Source: Clusia tigrina
Taxonomy: Eukaryota; Arthropoda; Insecta; Diptera; Clusiidae
Length of the DNA: 64,000 nt
Assembly: GCA_920105625.2 (NCBI GenBank)
Contig: CAKKTE020000496.1
Coordinates: forward strand, 62,001 to 126,000
Reading direction: 5' to 3'
The notes under the pieces are model-generated. The model had not been told where the DNA came from, ran no database searches, and saw only the letters and a program-made list of their open reading frames with translations. This document shows positions 37,061 to 49,900 of this stretch, piece by piece (position 1 is the stretch's first letter; each line of letters opens with the position of its first letter). The position numbers were made by a program, and so were the translations under genes.

Positions 37061-37255
37061 AGTAAAAAGTTACAAGCATTTGTATGTTGCAAACTTTCAT
37101 AGGTGTAGGACGTACCGTATAGAAGTTAGGGCCATTTGAAGTTTTATCAGTGTTTGATTTTGGACTCAAGGGAGCATAGCTTTGAGCGATAGATTAAATT
37201 GACAAGAGGCTCAAGTACTTTATTGTTACAAAATTTCAAGGTTTTATGACGCTCC
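37061..37255. repeat. Fusion monomer g/h (version 4)
   Basis: Same fusion and the same gatagattaaatt change as 31284-31478, so both derive from one exchange that was later copied with the block. Confidence 0.88.
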
Positions 37256-37647
37256 AGTAAAAAGTTACAAGCATTTGTATGTTGCAAACTTTGATAGGTG
37301 TAGGACGTACCGTATAGAAGTTAGGGCCATTTGAAGTTTTATCAGTGTTTGATTTGGGACTCAAGGGTAGCATAGCTTTGAGCGATAGCTTAAATTGACA
37401 AGAGGCTCGAGTACTTTATTGTTACAAAATTTCAAGGTTTTATGACGCTCCAATAAAAAGTTACAAGCATTTGCATGTTGAAAACTTTGATAGGTGTAGG
37501 ACGTACCATATAGAAGTTAGGGCCATTTGAAGTTTTATCAGTGTTTGATTTAGGACTCAAGGGTAGCATAGCTTTGAGCCATAACTTAAATTGACAAGAG
37601 GCTCGAGTACTTTATTGTTACAAAATTTCAAGGTTTTATGACGCTCC

Positions 37648-37843
37648 AGTAAAAAGTTACAAGCATTTGTATATTGCAAACTTTGATAGGCGTAGGACGT
37701 ACCGTATAGAAGTTAGGGCCATGTGAAATCTTATCAGTGTTTGATTTGGGAATCAAAGGTAGCATAGCTTTGAGCGATAGCTTAAATTGACAAGAGGCTC
37801 GAGTACTTTCTTGTTACAAAATTTAAAGGTTTTATGACGCTCC
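37648..37843. repeat. Fusion monomer k/a (version 4)
   Basis: The left part is k (gataggcg, ccatgtg, gggaatc); the right end has gtactttcttg and tttaaagg, which are otherwise markers of a. Followed by an agtacaaag monomer, the normal neighbour of a. Confidence 0.82.
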
Positions 37844-38235
37844 AGTACAAAGTTACAAGCACTTCTATGTTGCAAACTTTGATAGGTGTAGGACGTACCG
37901 TATAGAAGTTAGGGCCATTTGAAGTTTTATCAGTGTTTGATTTGGGACTCAAGGGTAGCATAGCTTTGAGCGATAGCTTAAATTGACAAGAGGCTCGAGT
38001 ACTTTATTGTTACAAAATTTCAAGGTTTTATGACGCACCAGTAGAAAGTTACAAGCATTTGTATATTGCAAACTTTGATAGGTGTAGGACGTACCGTATA
38101 GAAGTTAGGGCCATTTGAAGTTTTATCAGTGTTTGATTTGGGACTCAAGGGTAGCATACCTTTGAGCGATAGCTTAAATTGACAAGAGGCTCGAGTACTT
38201 TATTGTTACAAAATTTCAAGGTTTTATGACCCTCC

Positions 38236-40814
38236 AATAAAAAGTTACAAGCATTTGTATGTTGCAAACTTTGATAGGTGTAGGACGTACCGTATAGAAG
38301 TTAGGGCCATTTGAAGTTTTATCAGTGTTTGATTTGGCACTGAAGGGTAGCATAGCTTTGAGCGATAGCTTAAATTGACAAGAGGCTCGAGTACTTTCTT
38401 GTTACAAAATTTAAAGGTTTTATGACGCTCCAGTACAAAGTTACAAGCACTTCTATGTTGCAAACTTTGATAGGTGTAGGACGTACCGTATAGAAGTTTG
38501 GGCCATTTGAAGTTTTATCAGTGTTTGATTTGAGACTCAAGGGTAGCATAGCTTTGAGCGATAGCTTAAATTGACAAGAGGCTCGAGTACTTTATTGTTA
38601 CAAAATTTCAAGGTTTTATGACCCACCAGTAGAAAGTTACAAGCATTTGTATATTGCAAACTTTGATAGGTGTAGGACGTACCGTATAGAAGTTAGGGCC
38701 ATTTGAAGTTTTATCAGTGTTTGATTTGGCACTCAAGGGTAGCATAGCTTTGAGCGATAGCTTAAATTGACAAGATGCTCGAGTACTTTATTGTTACAAA
38801 ATTTCAAGGTTTTATGACGCTCCTGTAAAAAGTTCAAGCATTTGTATGTTGCAAACTTTGATAGGTGTAGGACGTACCGTATAGAAGTTAGGGCCATTTG
38901 AAGTTTTATCAGTGTTTGATTTGGGGCTCAAGGGTAGAATACCTTTGAGCGATAACTTAAATTGACAAGAGGCTCGAGTACTTTATTGTTACAAAATTTC
39001 AAGGTTTTATGACGCTCCAGTAAAAAGTTACAAACATTTGTATATTGCAAACTTTGATAGATGTAGGGCGTACCGTAAAGAAATTAGGGCCATTTGAAGT
39101 TTTATCAGTGATTGATTTAGGACTCAAGGGTAGCATAGCTTTGAGCGATAGCTTAAATTGACAAGAGGCTCGAGTACTTTATTGTTACAAAATTTCAAGC
39201 TTTTATGACGCTCCAGTAAAAAGTTACAAGCACTTGTATGTTGCAAACTTTGATAGGTGTAGGACGTACCGTATAGAAGTTAGTGCCATTTGATAGGTGT
39301 AGGACGTACCGTATAGGGCCATTTGAAGTTTTAACAGTGTTTGATTTGGGACTCAAGGGTAGCATATCTTTGAGCGATAGCTTAAATTGACAAGAGGCTC
39401 GAGTACTTTATTGTTACAAAATTTCAAGGTTTTATGACGCTCCAGTAAAAAGTTACAAGCATTTGTATGTTGCAAACTTTCATAGGTGTAGGACGTACCG
39501 TATAGAAGTTAGGGCCATTTGAAGTTTTATCAGTTTTTGATTTGGGACTCAAGGGTAGCATAGCTTTGAGCGATAGCTTAAATTGACAAGAGGCTCGAGT
39601 ACTTTATTGTTACAAAATTTCAAGGTTTTATGACGCTCCAGTAAAAAGTTACAAGCATTTGTATGTTGCAAACTTTGATAGGTGTAGGACGTACCGTATA
39701 GAAGTTAGGGCCATTTGAAGTTTTATCAGTGTTTGATTTTGGACTCAAGGGAGCATAGCTTTGAGCGATAGCTTAAATTGACAAGAGGCTCAAGTACTTT
39801 ATTGTTACAAAATTTCAAGGTTTTATGACGCTCCAGTAAAAAGTTACAAGCATTTGTATGTTGCAAACTTTGATAGGTGTAGGACGTACCGTATAGAAGT
39901 TAGGGCCATTTGAAGTTTTATCAGTGTTTGATTTGGGACTCAAGGGTAGCATAGCTTTGAGCGATAGCTTAAATTGACAAGAGGCTCGAGTACTTTATTG
40001 TTACAAAATTTCAAGGTTTTATGACGCTCCAATAAAAAGTTACAAGCATTTGCATGTTGAAAACTTTGATAGGTGTAGGACGTACCATATAGAAGTTAGG
40101 GCCATTTGAAGTTTTATCAGTGTTTGATTTAGGACTCAAGGGTAGCATAGCTTTGAGCCATAACTTAAATTGACAAGAGGCTCGAGTACTTTATTGTTAC
40201 AAAATTTCAAGGTTTTATGACGCTCCAGTAAAAAGTTACAAGCATTTGTATATTGCAAACTTTGATAGGCGTAGGACGTACCGTATAGAAGTTAGGGCCA
40301 TGTGAAATCTTATCAGTGTTTGATTTGGGAATCAAAGGTAGCATAGCTTTGAGCGATAGCTTAAATTGACAAGAGGCTCGAGTACTTTATTGTTACAAAA
40401 TTTAAAGGTTTTATGACGCTCCAGTACAAAGTTACAAGCACTTCTATGTTGCAAACTTTGATAGGTGTAGGACGTACCGTATAGAAGTTTGGGCCATTTG
40501 AAGTTTTATCAGTGTTTGATTTGGGACTCAAGGGTAGCATAGCTTTGAGCGATAGCTTAAATTGACAAGAGGCTCGAGTACTTTATTGTTACAAAATTTC
40601 AAGGTTTTATGACGCACCAGTAGAAAGTTACAAGCATTTGTATATTGCAAACTTTGATAGGTGTAGGACGTACCGTATAGAAGTTAGGGCCATTTGAAGT
40701 TTTATCAGTGTTTGATTTGGGACTCAAGGGTAGCATACCTTTGAGCGATAGCTTAAATTGACAAGAGGCTCGAGTACTTTATTGTTACAAAATTTCAAGG
40801 TTTTATGACCCTCC
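38236..40814. repeat. HOR version 5, 13 monomers, 2579 bp
   Basis: Monomers a-k, with g and h separate and d/e of the cgtatagaag/tttgatagatg kind, followed by an agtacaaag/gaagtttggg monomer (40423) and a gcacc agtagaaag monomer with gcatacc (40619). It is the fullest version and includes the two monomers missing between k and a in version 1. Confidence 0.9.
39215..39443. repeat. 229-bp monomer f of HOR version 5
   Basis: Same markers as the other f monomers; followed by separate g and h. Confidence 0.92.
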
Positions 40815-41010
40815 AATAAAAAGTTACAAGCATTTGTATGTTGCAAACTTTGATAGGTGTAGGACGTACCGTATAGAAGTTAGGGCCATTTGAAGTTTTA
40901 TCAGTGTTTGATTTGGCACTGAAGGGTAGCATAGCTTTGAGCGATAGCTTAAATTGACAAGATGCTCGAGTACTTTATTGTTACAAAATTTCAAGGTTTT
41001 ATGACGCTCC
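40815..41010. repeat. Fusion monomer a/c (version 6)
   Basis: The left part is a (aataaaaag, ggcactgaag) and the right part is c (gatgctcg, tttcaagg), followed directly by d. Two monomers were lost relative to version 5. The junction lies between monomer positions about 107 and 149. Confidence 0.85.
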
Positions 41011-41401
41011 TGTAAAAAGTTCAAGCATTTGTATGTTGCAAACTTTGATAGGTGTAGGACGTACCGTATAGAAGTTAGGGCCATTTGAAGTTTTATCAGT
41101 GTTTGATTTGGGGCTCAAGGGTAGAATACCTTTGAGCGATAACTTAAATTGACAAGAGGCTCGAGTACTTTATTGTTACAAAATTTCAAGGTTTTATGAC
41201 GCTCCAGTAAAAAGTTACAAACATTTGTATATTGCAAACTTTGATAGATGTAGGGCGTACCGTAAAGAAATTAGGGCCATTTGAAGTTTTATCAGTGATT
41301 GATTTAGGACTCAAGGGTAGCATAGCTTTGAGCGATAGCTTAAATTGACAAGAGGCTCGAGTACTTTATTGTTACAAAATTTCAAGCTTTTATGACGCTC
41401 C

Positions 41402-41630
41402 AGTAAAAAGTTACAAGCACTTGTATGTTGCAAACTTTGATAGGTGTAGGACGTACCGTATAGAAGTTAGTGCCATTTGATAGGTGTAGGACGTACCGTA
41501 TAGGGCCATTTGAAGTTTTAACAGTGTTTGATTTGGGACTCAAGGGTAGCATATCTTTGAGCGATAGCTTAAATTGACAAGAGGCTCGAGTACTTTATTG
41601 TTACAAAATTTCAAGGTTTTATGACGCTCC
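41402..41630. repeat. 229-bp monomer f of HOR version 6
   Basis: Same markers as the other f monomers; the last f monomer of the D region. Confidence 0.92.
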
Positions 41631-43001
41631 AGTAAAAAGTTACAAGCATTTGTATGTTGCAAACTTTCATAGGTGTAGGACGTACCGTATAGAAGTTAGG
41701 GCCATTTGAAGTTTTATCAGTTTTTGATTTGGGACTCAAGGGTAGCATAGCTTTGAGCGATAGCTTAAATTGACAAGAGGCTCGAGTACTTTATTGTTAC
41801 AAAATTTCAAGGTTTTATGACGCTCCAGTAAAAAGTTACAAGCATTTGTATGTTGCAAACTTTGATAGGTGTAGGACGTACCGTATAGAAGTTAGGGCCA
41901 TTTGAAGTTTTATCAGTGTTTGATTTTGGACTCAAGGGAGCATAGCTTTGAGCGATAGCTTAAATTGACAAGAGGCTCAAGTACTTTATTGTTACAAAAT
42001 TTCAAGGTTTTATGACGCTCCAGTAAAAAGTTACAAGCATTTGTATGTTGCAAACTTTGATAGGTGTAGGACGTACCGTATAGAAGTTAGGGCCATTTGA
42101 AGTTTTATCAGTGTTTGATTTGGGACTCAAGGGTAGCATAGCTTTGAGCGATAGCTTAAATTGACAAGAGGCTCGAGTACTTTATTGTTACAAAATTTCA
42201 AGGTTTTATGACGCTCCAATAAAAAGTTACAAGCATTTGCATGTTGAAAACTTTGATAGGTGTAGGACGTACCATATAGAAGTTAGGGCCATTTGAAGTT
42301 TTATCAGTGTGTGATTTAGGACTCAAGGGTAGCATAGCTTTGAGCCATAACTTAAATTGACAAGAGGCTCGAGTACTTTATTGTTACAAAATTTCAAGGT
42401 TTTATGACGCTCCAGTAAAAAGTTACAAGCATTTGTATATTGCAAACTTTGATAGGCGTAGGACGTACCGTATAGAAGTTAGGGCCATGTGAAATCTTAT
42501 CAGTGTTTGATTTGGGAATCAAAGGTAGCATAGCTTTGAGCGATAGCTTAAATTGACAAGAGGCTCGAGTACTTTATTGTTACAAAATTTAAAGGTTTTA
42601 TGACGCTCCAGTACAAAGTTACAAGCACTTCTATGTTGCAAACTTTGATAGGTGTAGGACGTACCGTATAGAAGTTTGGGCCATTTGAAGTTTTATCAGT
42701 GTTTGATTTGGGACTCAAGGGTAGCATAGCTTTGAGCGATAGCTTAAATTGACAAGAGGCTCGAGTACTTTATTGTTACAAAATTTCAAGGTTTTATGAC
42801 GCACCAGTAGAAAGTTACAAGCATTTGTATATTGCAAACTTTGATAGGTGTAGGACGTACCGTATAGAAGTTAGGGCCATTTGAAGTTTTATCAGTGTTT
42901 GATTTGGGACTCAAGGGTAGCATACCTTTGAGCGATAGCTTAAATTGACAAGAGGCTCGAGTACTTTATTGTTACAAAATTTCAAGGTTTTATGACGCTC
43001 C

Positions 43002-43230
43002 AGTAAAAAGTTACAAGCATTTGTATGTTGCAACCTTTGATAGGTGTAGGCCGTACCGTATAGAAGTTAGTGCCATTTGATAGGTGTAGGACGTACCGTA
43101 TAGGGCCATTTGAAGTTTTATCTGTGTTTGATTTGGGACTCAAGGGTAGCATAGCTTTGAGCGATAGCTTAAATTGACAAGAGGCTCGAGTACTTTATTG
43201 TTACAAAATTTCAAGGTTTTATGACGATCC
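43002..43230. repeat. 229-bp monomer with private changes
   Basis: Has gcaacctttg and gtaggccg besides the usual internal duplication; right half with tatctgtg as in 20204, not ttttaacag as in f. It therefore belongs to the C-type 229-bp lineage. Confidence 0.9.
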
Positions 43231-43419
43231 AGTAAAAAGTTACAAGCATTTGTATATTGCAAACTTTGATAGGTGTAGGACGTACCGTATAGGGCCATTT
43301 AAAGTTTTATCAGTGTTTTATTTGGGACTCAAGGGTAGCATAGCTTTAAACGATAGCTTAAATTGACAAGAGGCTCGAATATTTTATTGTTACAAAATTT
43401 CAAGGTTTTATGACGCACC
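43231..43419. repeat. 189-bp monomer with 7-bp deletion, single
   Basis: Like 24376 but with ccatttaaag and ttaaacgatag. Last 7-bp-deletion monomer in the window outside 229-bp units. Confidence 0.9.
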
Positions 43420-45769
43420 AGTAGAAAGTTACAAGCATTTGTATATTGCCAACTTTGATAGGTGTAGGACGTACCCTATAGAAGTTAGGGCCATTTGAAG
43501 TTTTATCAGTGTTTGATTTGGGACTCATGGGTAGCATAGCTTTGAACGATAGCTTAAATTGACAAGAGGCTCGAGTACTTTATTGTTACAAAATTTCAAG
43601 GTTTTATGACGCTCCTGTAAAAAGTTACAAGCATTTGTATGTTGCAAACTTTGATAGGTGTAGGACGTACCGTATAGAAGTTAGGGCCATTTGAAGTTTT
43701 ATCAGTGTTTGATTTGGGACTGAAGAGTAGCATAGCTTTGAGCGATAGCTTAAATTGACAAGAGGCTCGAGTACTTTATTGTTACAAAATTTCAAGGTTT
43801 TATGACGCTCCAGTAAAAAGTTACAAGCATTTGTATGTTGCAAACTTTGATAGGTGTAGGACGTACCGTATAGAAGTTAGGGCCATTTGAAGTTTTATCA
43901 GTGTTTGATTTGGGACTCAAGGGTAGCATATCTTTGAGCGATAGCTTAAATTGACAAGAGGCTCGAGTACTTTATTGTTACAAAATTTCAAGGTTTTATG
44001 ACGCTCCAGTAAAAAGTTACAAGCATTTGTATGTTGCAAACTTTGATAAATGTAGGGCGTACTGTATAGAAATTAGGGCCATTTGAAGTTTTATCAGTGA
44101 TTGATTTAGGACTCAAGGGTAGCATAGCTTTGAGCGATAGCTTAAATTGACAAGAGGCTCGAGTACTTTATTGTTACAAAATTTCAAGGTTTTATGACGC
44201 TCCAGTAAAAAGTTACAAGCATTTGTATGTTGCAAAGTTTGATAGGTGTAGGACGTACCGTATAGAAGTTAGGGCCATTTGAACTTTTATCAGTGTTTGA
44301 TTTGGGACTCAAGGGTAGCATAGATTTGAGCGATAGCTTAAATTGACAAGAGGCTCGATTACTTTATTATTACAAAATTTCAAGGTTTTATGACGCTCCA
44401 GTAAAAAGTTACAAGCACTTGTATGTTGCAAACTTTGATAGGAGTAGGACGTACCGTATAGAAGTTAGGGCCATTTGAAGTTTTATCAGTGTTTGATTTT
44501 GGAATCAAGGGAGCATAGCTTTGAGCGATAGCTTAAATTGACAAGAGGCTCAAGTACTTTATTGTTACAAAATTTCAAGGTTTTATGACGCTCCAGTAAA
44601 AAGTTACAAGCATTTGTATGTTGCAAACTTTGACAGGTGTAGGACGTACCGTATAGAAGTTAGGGCCATTTGAAGTTTTATCAGTGTTTGATTTGGGACT
44701 CAAGGGTAGCATAGCTTTGAGCGATAGCTTAAATTGACAAGAGGCTCGAGTACTTTATTGTTACAAAATTTCAAGGTTTTATGATGCTCCAATAAAAAGT
44801 TACAAGCATTTGCATGTTGAAAACTTTGATAGGTGTAGGACGTACCATATAGAAGTTAGGGCCATTTGAAGTTTTATCAGTGTTTGATTTAGGACTCAAG
44901 GGTAGCATAGCTTTGAGCCATAACTTAAATTGACAAGAGGCTCGAGTACTTTATTGTTACAAAATTGAAAGGTTTTATGACGCTCCAGTAAAAAGTTACA
45001 AGCATTTGTATGTTGCAAACTTTGATATGTGTACTACGTACCGTATAGAAGTTAGGGCCATTTGAAGTTTTATCAGTGTTTGATTTGGCACTGAAGGGTA
45101 GCATAGCTTTGAGCGATAGCTTAAATTGACAAGAGGCTCGAGTACTTTATTGTTACAAAATTTAAAGGTTTTATGACGCTCCAGTACAAAGTTACAAGCA
45201 CTTCTATGTTGCAAACTTTGATAGGTGTAGGACATACCGTATAGAAGTTTGGGCCATTTGAAGTTTTATCAGTGTTTTATTTGGGACTCAAGGGTAGCAT
45301 AGCTTTGAGCGATAGCTTAAATTGACAAGAGGCTCGAGTACTTTATTGTTACAAAATTTCAAGGTTTTATGACGCACCAGTAGAAAGTTACAAGCATTTG
45401 TATATTGCAAACTTTGATAGGTGTAGGACGTACCGTATAGAAGTTAGGGCCATTTGAAGTTTTATCAGTGTTTGATTTGGGACTCAAGGGTAGCATAGCT
45501 TTGAGCGATAGCTTAAATTGACAAGATGCTCGAGTACTTTATTGTTACAAAATTTCAAGGTTTTATGACGCTCCTGTAAAAAGTTACAAGCATTTGTATG
45601 TTGCAAACTTTGATAGGTGTAGGACGTACCGTATAGAAGTTAGGGCCATTTGAAGTTTATCAGTGTTTGATTTGGGACTCAAGGGTAGCATACCTTTGAG
45701 CGATAGCTTAAATTGACAAGAGGCTCGAGTACTTTATTGTTACAAAATTTCAAGGTTTTATGACGCTCC

Positions 45770-45952
45770 AGTAAAAAGTGACAAGCATTTGTATATTGCA
45801 AACTTTGATAGATGTAGGGCGTACCGTAAAGAAATTAGGGCCATTTAAAGTTTTATCAGTGATTGATTTAGGACTCAAGGGTAGCATAGCTTAAATTGAC
45901 AAGAGGCTCGAGTACTTTATTGTTACAAAATTTCAAGGTTTTATGACGCTCC
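45770..45952. repeat. 183-bp monomer with 13-bp deletion between ATAGCTT repeats
   Basis: The consensus has ATAGCTT at positions 117-123 and 130-136; here one copy and the bases between are lost, giving gcatagcttaaattg at about 45884-45898. Exactly one repeat unit is removed, as expected from slippage or single-strand annealing. I saw this deletion only once. Confidence 0.93.
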
Positions 45953-46181
45953 AGTAAAAAGTTACAAGCACTTGTATGTTGCAAACTTTGATAGGTGTAG
46001 GACGTACCGTATAGAAGTTAGTGCCATTTGATAGGTGAAGGACGTACCGTATAGGGCCATTTGAAGTTTTATCTGTGTTTGATTTGGGACTCAAGGGTAG
46101 CATAGCTTTGAGCGATAGCTTAAATTGACAAGAGGCTCGAATATTTTATTGTTACAAAATTTCAAGGTTTTATGACGCTCC
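45953..46181. repeat. 229-bp monomer, last in window
   Basis: Has the internal duplication with a private ggtgaagg in the second copy, tatctgtg, and cgaatatttt at the end. No 229-bp monomer follows in the remaining 18 kb. Confidence 0.92.
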
Positions 46182-46769
46182 AGTAAAAAGTTACAAGCAT
46201 TTGTATGCTACAAAGTTTGATAGGTGTAGGACGTACCGTATAGAAGTTAGGGCCATTTGAACTTTTATCAGTGTTTGATTTGGGACTCAAGGGTAGCATA
46301 GATTTGAGCGATAGCTTAAATTGACAAGAGGCTCGATTACTTTATTGTTACAAAATTTCAAGGTTTTATGACGCTCCAGTAAAAAGTTACAAGCACTTGT
46401 ATGTTGCAAACTTTGATAGGTGTAGGACGTACCGTATAGAAGTAAGGGCCATTTGAAGTTTTATCAGTGTTTGATTTTGGACTCAAGGGTAGCATATCTT
46501 TGAGCGATAGCTTAAATTGACAAGAGGCTCGAGTACTTTATTGTTACAAAATTTCAAGGTTTTATGACGCTCCAGTAAAAAGTTACAAGCATTTGTATGT
46601 TGCAAACTTTCATAGGTGTAGGACGTACCGTATAGAAGTTAGGGCCATTTGAAGTTTTATCAGTTTTTGATTTGGGACTCAAGGGTAGGATAGCTTTGAG
46701 CGATAGCTTAAATTGACAAGAGGCTCGAGTACTTTATTGTTACAAAATTTCAAGGTTTTATGACGCTCC

Positions 46770-46968
46770 AGTAAAAAGTTACAAGCATTTGTGTGTTGCA
46801 AACTTTGATAGGTGTAGGACGTACCGTATAGAAGTTAGGGCCATTTGAAGTTTTATCAGTGTTTGATTTTGGACTCAAGGGAGCATAGCTTTGAGCGATA
46901 GCTTAAATTGACAAGAGGCTCAAGTACATACTTTATTGTTACAAAATTTCAAGGTTTTATGACGCTCC
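46770..46968. repeat. 199-bp monomer with 4-bp duplication
   Basis: The 1-bp-short gattttgg/ggagc type, but with caagtacatactttatt: four bases are added at the tac of the usual caagtac, net +3. Private to this copy. Confidence 0.9.
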
Positions 46969-49900
46969 TGTAAAAAGTTACAAGCATTTGTATGTTGCAA
47001 ACTTTGATAGGTGTAGGACGTACCGTATAGAAGTTAGGGCCATTTGAAGTTTTATCAGTGTTTGATTTGGGACTCAAGGGTAGCATACCTTTGAGCGATA
47101 GCTTAAATTGACAAGAGGCTCGAGTACTTTATTGTTACAAAATTTCAAGGTTTTATGACGCTCCAGTAAAAAGGACAAACATTTGTATATTGCAAACTTT
47201 GATAGATGTAGGGCGTACCGTAAAGAAGTTAGGGCCATTTAAAGTTTTATCAGTGATTGATTTAGGACTCAAGGGTAGCATAGCTTTGTGCCATAACTTA
47301 AATTGACAAGAGGCTCGAGTACTTTATTGTTACAAAATTTCAAGATTTTATGACGCTCCAGTAAAAAGTTACAAGCATTTGAAAGTTGCAAACTTTGATA
47401 GGTGTAGGACGTACCGTATAGAAGTTAGGGCCATTTGTAGTATTATCAGTGTTTGATTTGGGACTCAAGGGTAGCATAGCTTTGAGCGATAGCTTAAATT
47501 GACAAGAGGCTCGAGTACTTTATTGTTACAAAATTTCATGGTTTTATGACGCTCCAGTAAAAAGTTACAAACATTTGTATGTTGCAAACTTTGATAGGAG
47601 TAGGACATACCATATAGAAGTTAGGGCCATTTGAAGTTTTATCAGTGTTTGATTTGGGACTCAAGGGTAGCATAGCTTTGAGCGATAGCTTAAATTGACA
47701 AGTGGCTCGAGTACCTTATTGTTAAAAAATTTCAAGGTTTTATGACGCTCCAGTAAAAAGTTACAAGCATTTGAATGTTGCAAACTTTGATAGGTGTAGG
47801 ACGTACCGTATAGAAGTTAGGGCCATTTGAAGTTTCATCAGTGTTTGATTTGGGACTCAAGGGTAGCATAGCTTTGAGCGATAGCTTAAATTGACAAGAG
47901 CCTAGAGTACTTTATTGTTACAAAATTTAAAGGTTTTATGACGCTCCAGTAAAAAGTTACAAGCATTTGTATGTTGCAAACTTTGATATGTGTAGGACGT
48001 ACCGTATAGAAGTTAGCGCCATTTGAAGTTTTATCAGTGTTTGGTTTGGGACTCATGGGTAGCATAGCTTTGAGCGATAGCTTAAATTGACAAGAGGCTC
48101 GATTACTTTATTGTTACAAAATTTCAAGGTTTTATGACGCTCCAGTAAAAAGTTACAAGCACTTGTATCTTGCAAACTTTGATAGGTGTAGGACGTACCG
48201 TATAGAAGTTAGGGCCATTTGAAGTTTTATCAGTGTTTGATTTGGAACTCAAGGGTAGCATGGCTTTGAGCGATAGCTTAAATTGACAAGAAGCTCGAGT
48301 ACTTTATTGTTACAAAATTTCAAGGTTTAATGACGCTCCTGTAAAAAGTTACAAGCATTTGTATGTTGCAAACTTTGATAGGTGTAGGACGTACCGTATA
48401 GAAGTTAGGGCCATTTGAAGTTTTATCAGTGTTTGATTTGGGACTGAAGAGTACCATAGCTTTGAGCGATATCTTAAATTGACAAGAGGCTCGAGTACTT
48501 TATTGTTACAAAATTTCAAGGTTTTATGACGCTCCAGTAGAAAGTTACGAGCATTTGTATGTTGCAAACTTTGATAGGTGTAGGACGTACCGTATAGAAG
48601 TTAGGGCCATTTGAAGTTTTATCAGTGTTTGATTTTAGACTCAAGGGAGCATAGCTTTGAGCGATAGCTTAAATTGACAAGAGGCTCAAGTACTTTATTG
48701 TTAGAAAATTTCAAGGTTTTATGACGCTCCAGTAAAAAGTTACAAGCATTTGTATATTGCAAACTTTGATAGGTGTAGGACGTACCGTATAGAAGTTAGG
48801 GCCATTTGAAGTTTTTATCAGTGTTTGATTTTGGACTCAAGGGTAGCATAGCTTTGAGCGATAGCTTAAATTGACAAGAGGCTCGAGTACTTTATTGTAT
48901 TGCAAATTTCAAGGTTTTATGACGCTCCAGTAAAAAGTTACAAGCATTTGTATGTTGCAAACTTTGATAGATGTAGGACGTACCGTATAGAAGTTAGGGC
49001 CATTTTAAGTTTTATCAGTGTTTGATTTGGGAATCAAGGGTAGCATAGCTTTGAGCGATAGCTTAAATTGACAAGAAGCTCGAGTACTTTATTGTTACAA
49101 AATTTCAAGGTTTTATGACGCTTCAGTAAAAAGTTATAAGCATTTGTATGTTACAAAATTTGATAGGTGTAGAACGTACCGTATAGAAGTTAGCGCCATT
49201 TAAAGTTTTATCAGTGTTTGATTTGGGACTCAAGGTAGCATAGCTTTGAGCGATAGCTTAAATTGACAAGAGGCTCGAGTACTTTATTGTTACAAAATTT
49301 CAAGGTTTTATGACGCTCCAGTAAAAAGTTACAAGCATTTGAAAGTTGCAAATTTTGATAGGTGTAGGACGTACCGTATAGAAGTTTGGGCCATTTGAAG
49401 TTTTATCAGTGTTTGATTTGGGACTCAATGGTAGCATAGCTTTGAGCGATAGCTTAAATTGACAAGAGGCTCGAGTACTTTATTGTTACAAAATTTCAAG
49501 GTGTTATGATGCTCCAGTAAAAAGTTACAAGCATTTGTATGTTGCAAACTTTGATAGGTGTAGGACGTACCATATAGAAGTTAGGGCCATTTGAAGTTTT
49601 ATCAGTGTTTGATTTAGGACTCAAGGGTAGCATAGCTTTGAGCGATAACTTAAATTGACAAGAGGCTCGAGTACTTTATTGCTACAAAATTTCAAGGTTT
49701 TATGACGCTCCAGTAAAAAGTTACAAGCATTTGAAAGTTGCAAACTTTGAGAGGTGTAGGACGTACCGTATAGAAGTTAGGGCCATTTGTAGTTTTATCA
49801 GTGTTTGATTTGGGACTCAAGGGTAGCATAGCTTTGAGCGATAGCTTAAATTGACAAGAGGCTCGAGTACTTTATTGTTACAAAATTTCATGGTTTTATG

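Larger units (their letters stand above)
35853..38235. repeat. HOR version 4, 12 monomers, 2383 bp
   Basis: Shares with version 2 the fused g/h monomer (37061) with gatagattaaatt, and cgtatagaag/tttgatagatg in d and e. It then has j (37452), a k/a fusion (37648), and two monomers (37844, 38040) before the next a. Versions 2 and 4 alternate with versions 1 and 3, which indicates a second-order repeat. Confidence 0.9.
40815..43001. repeat. HOR version 6, 11 monomers, 2187 bp
   Basis: Begins with an a/c fusion monomer (40815), then d-k and the two extra monomers (42610, 42806), so it is version 5 minus two monomers. It has a private gtgtgattt at about 42308. It ends the D region; the next monomer (43002) is a 229-bp type of the C kind. 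Confidence 0.9.
43002..46968. repeat. Array block E: return of C-type monomers
   Basis: The order 229-bp monomer (43002), 189-bp monomer (43231), accctatag/actcatggg (43420), tgtaaaaag/gactgaagag (43616), gcatatc (43812), gatagatg-like (44008), caaagtttg/gaacttttatc/tagatttg (44204) reproduces 24147-25544 with extra differences. It is a remote copy of the C region on the other side of the D block. A second 229-bp/caaagtttg series is at 45953-46377. Confidence 0.82.
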
